From NCBI RefSeq assembly GCF_019749375.1, contig NZ_JACWFE010000001.1:558001-622000 (forward strand): a stretch of 64,000 bases of DNA. The letters are read 5' to 3'. Below, piece after piece: positions 36,371 through 46,140 of the stretch. The stretch is from Bacillus sp. S/N-304-OC-R1 (lineage in GTDB: Bacteria; Bacillota; Bacilli; Bacillales; Cytobacillaceae). The position numbers and the translations under genes are program-made. Each line of letters opens with the position of its first letter. Positions within the stretch are counted from its first letter, which is position 1. The notes under the pieces were generated by a model. It was not told the origin of the DNA. It worked only from the letters and a program-made list of their open reading frames with translations, and did no database searches.

Positions 36371-38521
36371 ATGCTTTGTCAAAAATGCCGTGAAAAAGAG
36401 GCAAATGTGCAATTAAAAGTAAATGTAAACGGAAATCAAAGAAACCTAATTCTCTGCCAAAGCTGCTATCAGGATGAGAAAGCAAAAATTGGTTCCTCCT
36501 TTAGTCCAAGCTTTAGCGGATTTTCAGGATTTAATCATCTACCGTTTGATGAGCTATTCAAACATGCTAATACTAGTCAAATTGATAATCAGCACAATCT
36601 AGGACCTGCCAAAAACTCAAATAAAACTGGAAATGGCGGATTCATAGACCAATTTGGCCGAAATTTAACTCAATTAGCCAAAGCTGGCCTGATTGATCCT
36701 GTCATTGGCAGAGATGAAGAAATTAATCGTGTAATTGAAATTTTGAATAGAAGAAATAAAAATAATCCTGTATTAATTGGTGAGCCTGGAGTCGGTAAAA
36801 CAGCAATAGCAGAAGGCTTAGCAACGATGATTTCTAAAGGAGAAGTACCCAAAAAGCTACTTAATAAAGAGGTTTATTTGCTAGATGTTGCCTCACTTGT
36901 TGCTAATACAGGCATTAGAGGCCAATTTGAGGAAAGAATGAAACAGATTATTAATGATCTGCAAGAAAGAAAGAATATTATTCTCTTTATTGATGAAATT
37001 CATTTACTAGTAGGTGCCGGTTCTGCGGAAGGTTCAATGGATGCAGGTAATATTCTTAAGCCTGCCCTAGCTAGAGGAGAATTGCAATTAGTTGGTGCTA
37101 CCACTCTAAAAGAATATCGTCAAATTGAAAAGGATCCAGCTCTCGAGCGCCGCTTCCAGCCCGTCCTTGTACAAGAGCCAACAGCTGAAGAAGCACTAGA
37201 TATTCTTAAAGGCCTAAAATCCAAATATGAAGATTTTCATGAAGTTACATTTACAGATGAAACGTTGAAAGCTTGTGTCGATTTATCAAGCCGTTATATC
37301 CAAGATCGCTTCCTTCCAGATAAAGCGATTGATTTAATGGATGAAGCAGGCTCAAAAATTAATTTACTTACTGATTTTACACCTTCTGAGAATATAGAAA
37401 AACGCTTAAAAGAAATAAATAAACAAAAGGAACAAGTGTTAAAAGATGAAAAATATGAGGAAGCAGCAAAGCTTAGAGATGAAGAAGTGAAATTAGAAAA
37501 AGCATTAAGTACAGATACACAAATGTCTCGTCCACAAGTAGAGGTGCATCATATTCAAGAAATTATTGAAAAGAAAACAGGAATTCCAGTTGGAAAGCTC
37601 ATGGAAGATGAACAAGCTAAAATGAAAAACCTTGAACTCAATCTTTCTAAAAAAGTGATCGGGCAACATGAAGCTGTTCAAAAGGTGGCAAAAGCAATTC
37701 GCAGAAGCAGAGCTGGCCTGAAAGCTAAAAACCGGCCAATTGGTTCCTTCCTATTTGTTGGACCAACAGGTGTAGGAAAAACTGAATTAACGAAAACACT
37801 TACAGAAGAACTATTCGGATCAGAGGAAGCCATGATACGTCTGGACATGAGTGAATATATGGAAAAGCATAGCATCTCCAAAATAATTGGTTCTCCTCCA
37901 GGCTATGTAGGTCATGAAGAAGCTGGACAATTAACAGAAAAAGTTCGCAGAAATCCTTATAGCATCATCCTATTAGATGAAATTGAAAAGGCTCACCCGG
38001 ATGTACAGCATGTCTTCTTGCAAATCTTAGAAGACGGACGTTTAACAGATAGTCAAGGACGAACAGTAAGCTTTAAAGATTCGGTTATTATTATGACAAG
38101 TAATGCAGGTGTTCAGCATAAAGAAATTCATGTAGGATTTGGTACAAATAAAGCGATAAAGGAAGCAGGCATTTTAGATACACTTGGTCATTTCTTTAAA
38201 CCTGAATTCCTAAACCGTTTTGATAATATCATTGAGTTTAAATCACTCGAAAAAGTTCACTTACTTGAAATAGTAGAAATAATGCTAAAAGACTTAAATA
38301 ATGCCTTAAAAGTACAAGGTATTGAACTGACTATTTCAACTGAGGTTAAAGGAAAACTTGCTGATTTGGGCTATAACCCTGCTTTTGGAGCACGCCCATT
38401 ACGCAGAGTCATTCAGGACCAGCTCGAAGATAAGCTTGCTGACTTTATTATTGATCAAGCAAATGTACATCAGTTACATGCCGTAATGGAAAATGACGAA
38501 ATTATTATTAAAACGATGTGA
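36371..38521 (+). CDS. clpE: ATP-dependent Clp ATPase ClpE
   Basis: A 716-aa class I HSP100 unfoldase that feeds ClpP. The N-terminal zinc finger (CQKC at 3-6, CQSC at 29-32) is the mark of ClpE. Then come AAA-1 (Walker [10 protein letters not shown], Walker [10 protein letters not shown]), a UVR-type coiled segment ([15 protein letters not shown]) and AAA-2 ([22 protein letters not shown]). Two CtsR boxes precede it. It is needed to clear aggregates and to destabilise CtsR in B. subtilis. Confidence 0.96.
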   Translation: MLCQKCREKEANVQLKVNVNGNQRNLILCQSCYQDEKAKIGSSFSPSFSGFSGFNHLPFDELFKHANTSQIDNQHNLGPAKNSNKTGNGGFIDQFGRNLTQLAKAGLIDPVIGRDEEINRVIEILNRRNKNNPVLIGEPGVGKTAIAEGLATMISKGEVPKKLLNKEVYLLDVASLVANTGIRGQFEERMKQIINDLQERKNIILFIDEIHLLVGAGSAEGSMDAGNILKPALARGELQLVGATTLKEYRQIEKDPALERRFQPVLVQEPTAEEALDILKGLKSKYEDFHEVTFTDETLKACVDLSSRYIQDRFLPDKAIDLMDEAGSKINLLTDFTPSENIEKRLKEINKQKEQVLKDEKYEEAAKLRDEEVKLEKALSTDTQMSRPQVEVHHIQEIIEKKTGIPVGKLMEDEQAKMKNLELNLSKKVIGQHEAVQKVAKAIRRSRAGLKAKNRPIGSFLFVGPTGVGKTELTKTLTEELFGSEEAMIRLDMSEYMEKHSISKIIGSPPGYVGHEEAGQLTEKVRRNPYSIILLDEIEKAHPDVQHVFLQILEDGRLTDSQGRTVSFKDSVIIMTSNAGVQHKEIHVGFGTNKAIKEAGILDTLGHFFKPEFLNRFDNIIEFKSLEKVHLLEIVEIMLKDLNNALKVQGIELTISTEVKGKLADLGYNPAFGARPLRRVIQDQLEDKLADFIIDQANVHQLHAVMENDEIIIKTM

Positions 38522-38538
38522 ATTAATGATATTGAGTG

Positions 38539-38569
38539 AAAAGGGCCGGAATAATCTTCCGGCCCTTTT
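38539..38569. terminator. Bidirectional terminator between clpE and pepF
   Basis: Arms AAAAGGGCCGGA and TCCGGCCCTTTT around seven bases. Confidence 0.88.
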
Positions 38570-38588
38570 CTATGCATATTAAGCATTA

Positions 38589-40283
38589 TTATAGACTTTT
38601 ATCATCTACTGAATTTAACCAGCTTTCAATTTCTCCAACAACTGACTGAACACAGCCATCTTCGAATGGGGAAATTAAATTAGCTTCTGACACTAGACCA
38701 GTGAATGCCTGACTTCCACCTAAACCGCATAAGTGAACATAATCTTTCCATGCATCTTCATGATTTTCTCTTGAACGTTTCCAAAATTGAAACGCACAAA
38801 TCTGAGCTAATGTATAGTCAATATAGTAGAATGGAGAATTATAAATATGAGCTTGTCGCTGCCAGAAGCCCCCATTTTCTAAATATTCATTGCCATCATA
38901 ATCTTTATGAGGCATGTATTTCTTCTCTATTTCTCTCCAAGCCTGTTTTCTCTCGTTTGGAGTTGCATTATAGTTTTCGTATACCCAATGCTGAAACTCA
39001 TCGACAGCTACACCATATGGCAAGAACAATAATGCCCCGCTTAAATGCGCAAATTTATATTTATCCGTATCTTCTTTAAAGAATTTATCCATCCATGGCC
39101 ATGTAAAGAATTCCATGCTCATAGAATGAATTTCACATGCTTCATAAGTCGGCCAATTATATTCAGGAATATCAGATTCACGGCTTGAATACACTTGGAA
39201 AGCATGGCCAGCTTCATGTGTTAGAACATCAATATCCCCTGATGTTCCATTAAAATTAGAGAAAATAAACGGAGCTTTGTAATTTTCAATGAACGTACAG
39301 TAACCTCCGCCAGCTTTTCCTTTTTTTGCAACCAGGTCCATTAAGTTCTCGTTGATCATATAAGTAAAAAATTCGCCTGTTTCCTTTGAAAGCTCATTAT
39401 ACATTTCTTGGCCGTTCTCAATAATCCATTCGGGACTGCCTTTTGGTGCTGCATTCCCTGTTTTAAAGTTAAAGCCTTCATCATAATACTTCAGTTGATC
39501 AACACCAATGCGCTCTCTCTGACGATCCTTTAGCTTCGTAGCAATCGGTACAATGAATTCCTTAACTTGATCACGGAATTTAGCCACCATTTCGGCATTA
39601 TAATCGGTTCTTTGCATTCTTAAGTAAGCGAGCTCAACAAAGTTTTTATAGCCAAGCTTATGAGAAATTTCTGTTCTGACATTCACTAATTCATCATAAA
39701 TACGATCTAGTTCCTTTTCATTCTCAGCTAAAAAAGCAAATCGGGCTTCACTTGCCTTTTTACGAACAGTACGGTCTGTGGATTGTGTGAAAGGCTCCAT
39801 CTGTGCGAGTGTACGCTCTTCCCCTTCAAAATCAATCTTTGCTGAAGCAATTAATTTTGTATAATCGGAAGAAAGTTTATTTTCTTTTTGCAGCAAAGGA
39901 ACAATCTCTGGGGAAAATACTTTTAATTGTGCCTCGGCTAGTGCAAAAAGCTGAGATCCCCATTTTTCTTCTAATTCGTTCCGGTATTCAGACTTTACTA
40001 ATGCTTCATAATACTTTGTAACAAAGCCTTCAACTTCAGGCTGAATTTCGTCCATATAATCTTGTTCTGCTTTGTAAAATTCATCATTCGTATCGATAGA
40101 GTGACGAATATAGCATAGATTAAACATCGTCCCAATATCATTACGAATATCATTAATTTTCTTCATGGCAAAAATCTGTTCATCTGCAGATTTTGCTTCT
40201 TTAAATGTTACTAATGCTTCTTCAAAACTCTTACTGATTTCATCCAGGTTAGGACGGGTGTATGTATAATTTTCAAAACTCAT
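38589..40283 (-). CDS. M3 family oligoendopeptidase F-like peptidase
   Basis: A 564-aa cytosolic zinc peptidase. The active site is THEAGHAFQVY (HExxH), with the distal Glu in EACEIHSMSMEFF. It degrades short peptides. ATG 40283 has GAGGGGG 8 bases upstream; GTG 40289 is too close to that site. The gene stands between clpE and mhqR, where B. subtilis carries motAB; those motility genes are absent here. Confidence 0.9.
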   Translation of the reverse strand: MSFENYTYTRPNLDEISKSFEEALVTFKEAKSADEQIFAMKKINDIRNDIGTMFNLCYIRHSIDTNDEFYKAEQDYMDEIQPEVEGFVTKYYEALVKSEYRNELEEKWGSQLFALAEAQLKVFSPEIVPLLQKENKLSSDYTKLIASAKIDFEGEERTLAQMEPFTQSTDRTVRKKASEARFAFLAENEKELDRIYDELVNVRTEISHKLGYKNFVELAYLRMQRTDYNAEMVAKFRDQVKEFIVPIATKLKDRQRERIGVDQLKYYDEGFNFKTGNAAPKGSPEWIIENGQEMYNELSKETGEFFTYMINENLMDLVAKKGKAGGGYCTFIENYKAPFIFSNFNGTSGDIDVLTHEAGHAFQVYSSRESDIPEYNWPTYEACEIHSMSMEFFTWPWMDKFFKEDTDKYKFAHLSGALLFLPYGVAVDEFQHWVYENYNATPNERKQAWREIEKKYMPHKDYDGNEYLENGGFWQRQAHIYNSPFYYIDYTLAQICAFQFWKRSRENHEDAWKDYVHLCGLGGSQAFTGLVSEANLISPFEDGCVQSVVGEIESWLNSVDDKSL

Positions 40284-40374
40284 TTTCACTGCCCCCTCTG
40301 CTCTTTTACAATTAAAATATCAACCATGTATATAATTCGACAGGTAGAATTTTAATTCCTCTATTTGACATTGA

Positions 40375-40400
40375 AAAAACGGTCCAATTGGACCGTTTTA
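40375..40400 (-). terminator. Terminator of mhqR
   Basis: AAAACGGTCCAATTGGACCGTTTT, a perfect palindrome overlapping the stop. Confidence 0.85.
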
Positions 40401-40838
40401 ATATTTTCCGATTGATAGGCCTAGTCTTTTTAAAAGGCTTATAGCTGTATCTTTTTCTTCAGGCGAAAGTTCTGTCATTAATGAATGAATATGTTTTTCA
40501 TGTTCAGGGAATATTTCCTCAATAAAGGATTTGCCCTGCTCCGTAATTTGTCCATAAGTGACTCGTCTATCCTTAGGGCAAGCAACTCTTCTTAAATACC
40601 CTTTTTGTTCTAATTTATCAACAACATAAGTTATACTTCCGCTTGCTAACAGAATCTTTCCGCCAATTTGCTGAAGTGGCTGATCTCCTTTATGGTATAG
40701 CAGCTCTAAAACAGCAAATTCAGTTGGATTGAGACCGTATGTTTGAATTAATTTATTTACATTTTCGTTGAGTGAGCGGTAGGCTCTTGAAAGCACGATA
40801 AATAGCTTTAATGATTGTTTTATTTCTTCAGAACTCAC
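40398..40838 (-). CDS. mhqR: MarR family regulator MhqR
   Basis: A 146-aa MarR protein. The winged helix includes GLNPTEFAVLELLYHKGDQPLQQIGGKILLASGSITYVVDKLEQKGY and the wing CPKDRRVTYGQ. It is close to B. subtilis MhqR (YkvE), which represses quinone-detoxifying genes and contains a regulatory Cys. Its place next to a KinD-like kinase is as in B. subtilis. GTG 40838 is chosen (AAAGGG 10 bases ahead); TTG 40847 is too near the site. Its targets are not in this window. Confidence 0.82.
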   Translation of the reverse strand: MSSEEIKQSLKLFIVLSRAYRSLNENVNKLIQTYGLNPTEFAVLELLYHKGDQPLQQIGGKILLASGSITYVVDKLEQKGYLRRVACPKDRRVTYGQITEQGKSFIEEIFPEHEKHIHSLMTELSPEEKDTAISLLKRLGLSIGKY

Positions 40839-41015
40839 TTTAATCAAACCCTTTATAATTATCTTGAAATCTAAATAAATTATAAAAAAACATTAGAACT
40901 ATGTCAATTTTCGTATTTTCTTGAAATAGTGCTAATAATATTTATTTTTGCAGAACTACTTCATTGCGTATACTATATAATTGAACGTATATTAAATTCC
41001 ATGGAGTCTATACTG

Positions 41016-42536
41016 ATGAAAAGTCGCAAAGAAAATCTCCTGCTTTACTTGATAATTGTTATTTTCCCTATTATATTTGGTGTTCTCTATAATTTAAACA
41101 ATGCCATTTCTCGAGATTATAACGAGCGTAAGGAGCAGGCGATATGGACAGGAACCATTCACCAAAGAAGCTGGGACCAATTTATCGCAGAGACTGTAAC
41201 CTCTCTTGATATTTTATCATTAACCGCAGAAACATTTGTTGATGAGCCAGAAAAACTAGAGCTCTTATTAAAAAGAATGCATTATAAAGAACGCCGATAT
41301 GGAGGTATTTATTTACTTGATGTTAAAGGACAAGTCCTTTCAGGCTCCAATAATTTACTTGCTGAGACAAACTTATCTTCTCATGACTATATAAATGAAA
41401 TTATAAAAACCAAGGATATCATTATTTCTAATAACTACGAGCGATTAAAAAATGGACAAAAAGTAATTGGAATTGGCAAACCTGTGTTAAATGAAGAAGG
41501 AAACTTACAATTTATTATCGTAGCCCATTTAAGGGTAGATTATATGCAAAACATAATGAGATTATTAACTCCTGATACAAAGCTTTCAATCATTAATTCA
41601 TCCGGTTCTCCAATTATGGATATAAATATGAATGACTCAACCAAGCTAAACCTTAATAACACAATTACCTTGCCTATTGACCGTTTACCTTGGAGCATTC
41701 AGGTTGAAATACCCAAACTGGATAAAGGAAATTTTATTAAAAGTGTCTTGATAGACTTATTGCTTTTTATAGTTATATTTCATATTGTATTTCTCTTTAT
41801 TAAGTATTTAATGCTTAAAAGACATGCATTAAAGGAAAGAAAAGAGAATGAGCTGCAAAAGCTGGAGCTTGTTGGGACTTTGGCAGCCAGTACTGCCCAT
41901 GAGATTAGAAATCCGCTTACCGGAATAAAAGGGCTTGTTCAGCTTTTAAGTGAAAAGCATACAAATACTGAGGATCAATACTATTTTTCTGTTATTAATG
42001 ATGAAATAAGCAGGATTAATGAAATTGTCAGTGAATTTTTAATACTTGGTAAGCCTACTGTACAAAAGACAGAAATTATGGATATTCGAAAAATTTTCAA
42101 GGAGCTTGAGCCAATTATCCTTTCAGAGGCTAATTTATATAATATTAAATATGAACTTAATATGCCCCTAAATCCAATTATGGTCGACTGTACAAAAGAT
42201 CAAATAAAACAAGTCATACTAAATATAACAAAGAATGCCTTGGAATCTATGCAGTCAGGCGGGCAATTATCAATAAATCTATGCAAAGCTGATGAAAGTT
42301 GCCGTATTAGAGTAAGTGACACCGGAACAGGAATACCGGAAGAAGAAATTGATAAGATATTCGAGCCCTTCTATACTTCAAAGGATTATGGAACTGGACT
42401 AGGTCTTGTTGTATGCAAAAGAATTCTGTTGTCATTTGGCGGCGATATTAATATTTCCAGTAAGGTAAATAAAGGAACTGATGTAGATATTCTTCTCCCA
42501 ATTCAAAGCTCACCATTGAAATTAAGAAAATATTAA
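41016..42536 (+). CDS. kinD: KinD-like sporulation sensor histidine kinase
   Basis: A 506-aa membrane kinase, exactly the length of B. subtilis KinD. Two transmembrane helices (about residues 10-30 and 240-262) flank an extracellular CACHE-type sensor domain. HisKA follows (STAHEIRNPLTGIKG) and then HATPase_c (NAxE-type NITKNALE, DTGTGIPEEE, YGTGLGLVVCKRI). ATG 41016 follows TGGAG; upstream starts have no site. It should feed the Spo0 phosphorelay. No response regulator lies nearby, as expected for Kin proteins. Confidence 0.82.
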   Translation: MKSRKENLLLYLIIVIFPIIFGVLYNLNNAISRDYNERKEQAIWTGTIHQRSWDQFIAETVTSLDILSLTAETFVDEPEKLELLLKRMHYKERRYGGIYLLDVKGQVLSGSNNLLAETNLSSHDYINEIIKTKDIIISNNYERLKNGQKVIGIGKPVLNEEGNLQFIIVAHLRVDYMQNIMRLLTPDTKLSIINSSGSPIMDINMNDSTKLNLNNTITLPIDRLPWSIQVEIPKLDKGNFIKSVLIDLLLFIVIFHIVFLFIKYLMLKRHALKERKENELQKLELVGTLAASTAHEIRNPLTGIKGLVQLLSEKHTNTEDQYYFSVINDEISRINEIVSEFLILGKPTVQKTEIMDIRKIFKELEPIILSEANLYNIKYELNMPLNPIMVDCTKDQIKQVILNITKNALESMQSGGQLSINLCKADESCRIRVSDTGTGIPEEEIDKIFEPFYTSKDYGTGLGLVVCKRILLSFGGDINISSKVNKGTDVDILLPIQSSPLKLRKY

Positions 42537-42593
42537 TGAAAAGCCGAAGCACCTCGCTCAGACTCGAAAAGTTATACTTTCTTTTCCATCAAA

Positions 42594-42622
42594 GAAAAAG
42601 AGCCAGCTGGCTCTTTTTTCTT
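42594..42622. terminator. Bidirectional terminator after kinD
   Basis: AAAAAGAGCCAGCTGGCTCTTTTTT-type perfect stem (arms AAAAGAGCCA and TGGCTCTTTT). Confidence 0.9.
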
Positions 42623-42638
42623 ACCCTGATGTATCGTC

Positions 42639-43646
42639 CTATAGATGGGGCACACTATTTAAGTTTACGATACTTTTTTTCTGATTAATTCTTAGTCTTA
42701 TTTCTTTAAGCATCCCTTTTTCCCATTCTGTTAGATCAGCAGGATCGATTTTTTTATTAAGGACAGAGTACAAAGTAATATCACGAAGCATTAAAAATAA
42801 CGGCAGCTGCTGCTCCCAATTTTGAGGAAGATCGCATACTGAACGATAGCCATCCAAAAATGCTTGCATAAATGACCTTCCAAATTCCTCTCTTTCTAAA
42901 GTTTGATCTGCTGAAAAACGAGAAAGACAGGAATAATAAAGTGGGATGGCAATGTCAGAAACGAACCAGTGATAACAGCAATCATCAAAATCGAATACGT
43001 GAATGCCCCTTTCATCAAAAAAGAAATTCCCTGAATGAATATCCGAATGAATAAGCCCGAAATTTTCGATATTTTTAGGCAATCCTTGAATTTGAGCAAT
43101 CAGTTCCTTGGCATTTTCCTTTTCTACAATATCTTCCTCAGAAAAGTATTTTTCTATATTTAGTAATTCATCCTCATCCCATTGTGGTCTTTTCTTTATT
43201 AATGGTGAAGGTACATATTTTCTAGTCGCCTTATGCATTTGACCAATTGTTTGTCCCCATGCTGAAAAAAGATCGGCCCTAATAGAAACTTCCCTAATGT
43301 TGACCGGCTCTCCTGAAGCTTTTGAAAAAAGGCTTGCATAAAACATGGATTGATCCTGTGCTGTGCAAAACTCAACATATTTTCCTTGTATGGATTGAAT
43401 GGCAGTTGAAACTTGTATCCCATGTCCTGATAAATAATTTACCCATTCAATCTCAGCGTATAAATCCTCTAATTCCCGATGTGAGCTATGAGTAATCCTA
43501 AGAATATATGGTTCCTCATCCTTATAAACCTCATAAACAAAATTTTCAAAGTCACCAAGCAGTTTATACTCATCATTTAAAGAAAAAGTCTTTAAAAAGT
43601 GAACCATTATTTCTTCTGTTTTTAAAACCTCAACTGACTTTTCCAC
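42639..43646 (-). CDS. APH-like phosphotransferase (CotS/SrkA-type kinase fold)
   Basis: A 335-aa protein kinase-like phosphotransferase. The catalytic loop is LIHSDIHSGNFFF and the metal site VFDFDDC. Homologs phosphorylate choline, homoserine or protein Ser/Thr; the substrate here cannot be told. GTG 43646 follows AGGAGG by six bases, so the ATG at 43667 is rejected. Confidence 0.78.
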   Translation of the reverse strand: MEKSVEVLKTEEIMVHFLKTFSLNDEYKLLGDFENFVYEVYKDEEPYILRITHSSHRELEDLYAEIEWVNYLSGHGIQVSTAIQSIQGKYVEFCTAQDQSMFYASLFSKASGEPVNIREVSIRADLFSAWGQTIGQMHKATRKYVPSPLIKKRPQWDEDELLNIEKYFSEEDIVEKENAKELIAQIQGLPKNIENFGLIHSDIHSGNFFFDERGIHVFDFDDCCYHWFVSDIAIPLYYSCLSRFSADQTLEREEFGRSFMQAFLDGYRSVCDLPQNWEQQLPLFLMLRDITLYSVLNKKIDPADLTEWEKGMLKEIRLRINQKKSIVNLNSVPHL

Positions 43647-43837
43647 AACCTGCCTCCTCATATGCAAACATCCTACACAACAACAATTTTGTCATATATA
43701 TCATAATTATATAAATAATTCCTATTTTCATTGTACTATATTATTAGAAATGTAAAATATATTTCGTAAACCTTAATAATCATGTATTATATTTAGTTAG
43801 AAATACTAAATTATTTATTGATAAAGGAGTCCTTTGA

Positions 43838-45073
43838 ATGAGCAATATCGCAGCGGCTTCCAAGCCACTTATGAAAAGTAATGAAACATCATTTAAAATA
43901 TTAATCATCTTAGGCCTCTGCCACTTATTAAATGATTCCCTGCAATCTATTATTCCAGCTATGTTTCCGATACTGGAAAAATCCATGGGTCTAACGTATA
44001 CCCAGCTAGGAATTATTGGCTTCGCCTTAAATATGGTTTCTTCTGTTTTGCAGCCTGCAGTAGGTATAGTAACAGACAAGAAACCAATGCCTTTTGCTTT
44101 GCCAATTGGCTTAACGTCAAGCATGTTTGGCGTATTAGGGCTTGCACTTTCCCAAAGCTTTGAATTTATTGTCATTTCCGTTATCTTTATTGGTCTTGGA
44201 TCAGCGATTTTCCATCCTGAAGGCTCAAGAGTAGCGTTCATGGCAGCTGGTTCCAAACGTGGTTTAGCACAATCCATTTACCAGGTAGGCGGGAATAGCG
44301 GGCAGGCAATGGCACCTCTTATTACAGCTCTAATACTAGTTCCGCTCGGTCAAATTGGTGCTGCATGGTTTACAGCTGTTGCTGCCGTTGCTGTTGGTCT
44401 TCTCACATATATAGCCTTTTGGTATGCAAATAAACTTCAAGTTGAAAGAGCAGTTTCCAAGAAAAAAATCAATTCAGCTCTTTCCAACCAAAAAGGACTG
44501 TCTAAAGCAGTTAAAACGGCACTTGTACTAGTTCTGTTTTTAATTTTTGCCCGTTCATGGTATATTTCGGGGATGACTAATTATTATTCTTTCTATATGA
44601 TCAAGCATTATGATTTTTCTATTAAACAAGCGCAAATTTTTCTTTTCGTCTTTTTAGTGTCTGGTGCACTGGGGACCTTCTTTGGCGGCCCGCTTGCAGA
44701 CCGTTTTGGTAAAAAGGTTGTAATCTTTCTATCTATGATTATATCTGCACCACTAACTATTTTAATTCCATTTGTTCCTCCGGCAGCAGCAGTCTGTTTG
44801 CTTGCATTAACTGGATTCGTTTTAATGTCAAGCTTTTCAGTAACTGTCGTATATGCACAAGAGCTTGTTCCAGGGAAAATCGGAACGATGGCTGGACTTA
44901 CTGTAGGACTTGCTTTTGGAATGGGTGCTATTGGATCAATGGTAATTGGTTATCTAGCAGATTTGATTGGAATTACACAAACTATGATTCTAACAGGATT
45001 CTTACCATTACTTGGATTCATCACACTGCTTCTACCATCTGATCAAAAAGTGAACGAATGGAATTCAAACTAA
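43838..45073 (+). CDS. fsr: Fosmidomycin-resistance-type MFS transporter
   Basis: A 411-aa protein with 12 transmembrane helices of the Fsr family. It has CHLLNDSLQSIIPAMFPIL in helix 1, GSAIFHPEGSRVA in helix 4 and GPLADRFGKK between the halves. Family members export fosmidomycin and related compounds. AAAGGAG precedes ATG. Monocistronic with a terminator after it. Confidence 0.88.
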   Translation: MSNIAAASKPLMKSNETSFKILIILGLCHLLNDSLQSIIPAMFPILEKSMGLTYTQLGIIGFALNMVSSVLQPAVGIVTDKKPMPFALPIGLTSSMFGVLGLALSQSFEFIVISVIFIGLGSAIFHPEGSRVAFMAAGSKRGLAQSIYQVGGNSGQAMAPLITALILVPLGQIGAAWFTAVAAVAVGLLTYIAFWYANKLQVERAVSKKKINSALSNQKGLSKAVKTALVLVLFLIFARSWYISGMTNYYSFYMIKHYDFSIKQAQIFLFVFLVSGALGTFFGGPLADRFGKKVVIFLSMIISAPLTILIPFVPPAAAVCLLALTGFVLMSSFSVTVVYAQELVPGKIGTMAGLTVGLAFGMGAIGSMVIGYLADLIGITQTMILTGFLPLLGFITLLLPSDQKVNEWNSN

Positions 45074-45075
45074 AA

Positions 45076-45105
45076 CCAGCAGGGGCAACCCTGCTTTTGT
45101 TTTTT
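45076..45105 (+). terminator. Terminator of fsr
   Basis: GCAGGG GCAA CCCTGC followed by TTTTGTTTTTT. Confidence 0.88.
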
Positions 45106-45219
45106 GGCAAAATTATTTGAATTTTTAGAATAAATATTTCATTATAAGGAAATTCCATGGTTTTATTCCATATAATGTATACAAAGATAATTATTACGTA
45201 TAGATAGGAGTGACAAATA

Positions 45220-45561
45220 ATGTGTCCAACGAATTATAAAGATTTTTATCAAAAGGCACTGGTTCCAATTGGTAGTAATGACAAGAATTGCCTGAAAAAT
45301 TTAATTTCAGCTGACTTGCCTGATCATTCCCATTGGCTTATTGCACTAGAAGGTGAAACGAAGGATCAAGAAGCAGTGTTTTATATTTGGAAAGTAACCA
45401 TTTATCCTTCAGATTCAACTGGCAGCTTTTCATGGAATTCCCCTTATTATTCATCTCCAATTTATGATTCCATCCATATGGCCTATAATCACGCAAATGA
45501 CCTAGAAAAATGCAGTAAAAATGATCAGTTATATTTTTCTAAACTGAATGAAAGAATTTAG
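45220..45561 (+). CDS. Conserved protein of unknown function
   Basis: A 113-aa soluble acidic protein with no recognised motif. It is rich in aromatic residues (SFSWNSPYYSSPIYDS) and has Cys at positions 2, 24 and near 97. AGGAGTG precedes ATG. It is the last host gene before the integrated island and lies convergent with fixX. Confidence 0.6.
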   Translation: MCPTNYKDFYQKALVPIGSNDKNCLKNLISADLPDHSHWLIALEGETKDQEAVFYIWKVTIYPSDSTGSFSWNSPYYSSPIYDSIHMAYNHANDLEKCSKNDQLYFSKLNERI

Positions 45562-45651
45562 ATAGATAATCCTCCGAATCTTCTCATCTCTTTTTGCCTC
45601 AATATGTGAAATTTTATACATAGTCATTACTCATTTATCTTTGTGAGCAAA

Positions 45652-45690
45652 AAAATAAAAAGACGCTGCTATGTATAGCACCGTCCTTCG
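45652..45690 (-). terminator. Terminator of the left fixX copy
   Basis: Minus strand: arms GACGGTGCTATA and TATAGCAGCGTC-type pairing, followed by TTTTTATTTTTTT. Confidence 0.8.
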
Positions 45691-45744
45691 CCTACTAATA
45701 TTAAATAGCTTCTCTATTTATCTTAAACTCCAAAAAAACGTAAA

Positions 45745-46029
45745 TTAAGCAAGCCTAAATACAATTCCGTGTCCGCCCTTTGGATACTCCCATTTAATAT
45801 TTTGATATGGACAGCCAATTCGGCAGCTCCCGCATTCGTGGCAGCCTTCATAGCCGACTTGCATTCTTAATCCTTCCCATTTATACACTTCAGCAGGGCA
45901 AAAGACAGTACAGATTTTATCAGGGCATTTCGTCATGCAAATATCATGGTCTAACACTGTTAAATGGGATTTTGTATCAGCTTTAAAACGGACAAGATAC
46001 TGCTTCTCTTCAATATTCTTAGTTGACAT
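45745..46029 (-). CDS. fixX: Ferredoxin-like protein FixX, left copy (island junction)
   Basis: A 94-aa ferredoxin with cysteines in CPDKICTVFCPAE and CHECGSCRIGCP, expected to carry a 4Fe-4S cluster and pass electrons with FixC to the quinone pool. The protein is identical to the copy at 62877-63161, although the DNA differs at about 21 sites, all synonymous. Homology begins at base 46053, 24 bases before the start. Upstream is island DNA (the integrase), not fixC. The 3' half is inferred to be host DNA and the 5' half island DNA. Whether it is transcribed without fixC is unknown. ATG 46029 is used; an upstream ATG at 46098 lies in island DNA. Confidence 0.9.
   Translation of the reverse strand: MSTKNIEEKQYLVRFKADTKSHLTVLDHDICMTKCPDKICTVFCPAEVYKWEGLRMQVGYEGCHECGSCRIGCPYQNIKWEYPKGGHGIVFRLA
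45860..45972. repeat. Left attachment-region block (113 bp identical)
   Basis: Identical to 62992-63104. The flanks carry mismatches on both sides (last at 45859, next at 45973). The crossover should lie somewhere in here; the exact core cannot be fixed. Confidence 0.85.
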
Positions 46030-46116
46030 TATTTCACCGCCTTCCATGCTCGAAGAGGGTGAAACAATCAAGAACATTGGGTTATTAAGGTTTGCCAAAC
46101 GTAGTGATTAACAACA

Positions 46117-46133
46117 AGTCACAAAAGAGTCAC
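46117..46133 (+). repeat. Possible integrase arm-type sites, left end
   Basis: Two direct AGTCAC hexamers, 11 bases apart (one helical turn), between fixX and int. The same doublet occurs at the right end (62836-62851) in the same orientation. Confidence 0.55.
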
Positions 46134-46140
46134 GAGATTG

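Noticed and set aside
40839-40920. MhqR operator upstream of mhqR
   Set aside because: Only one half resembles the known box; the match is too weak in this AT-rich stretch.
46030-46098. N-terminal extension of the left fixX copy
   Set aside because: The extra residues are encoded by island DNA beyond the fixX homology; the conserved start at 46029 gives the normal protein.
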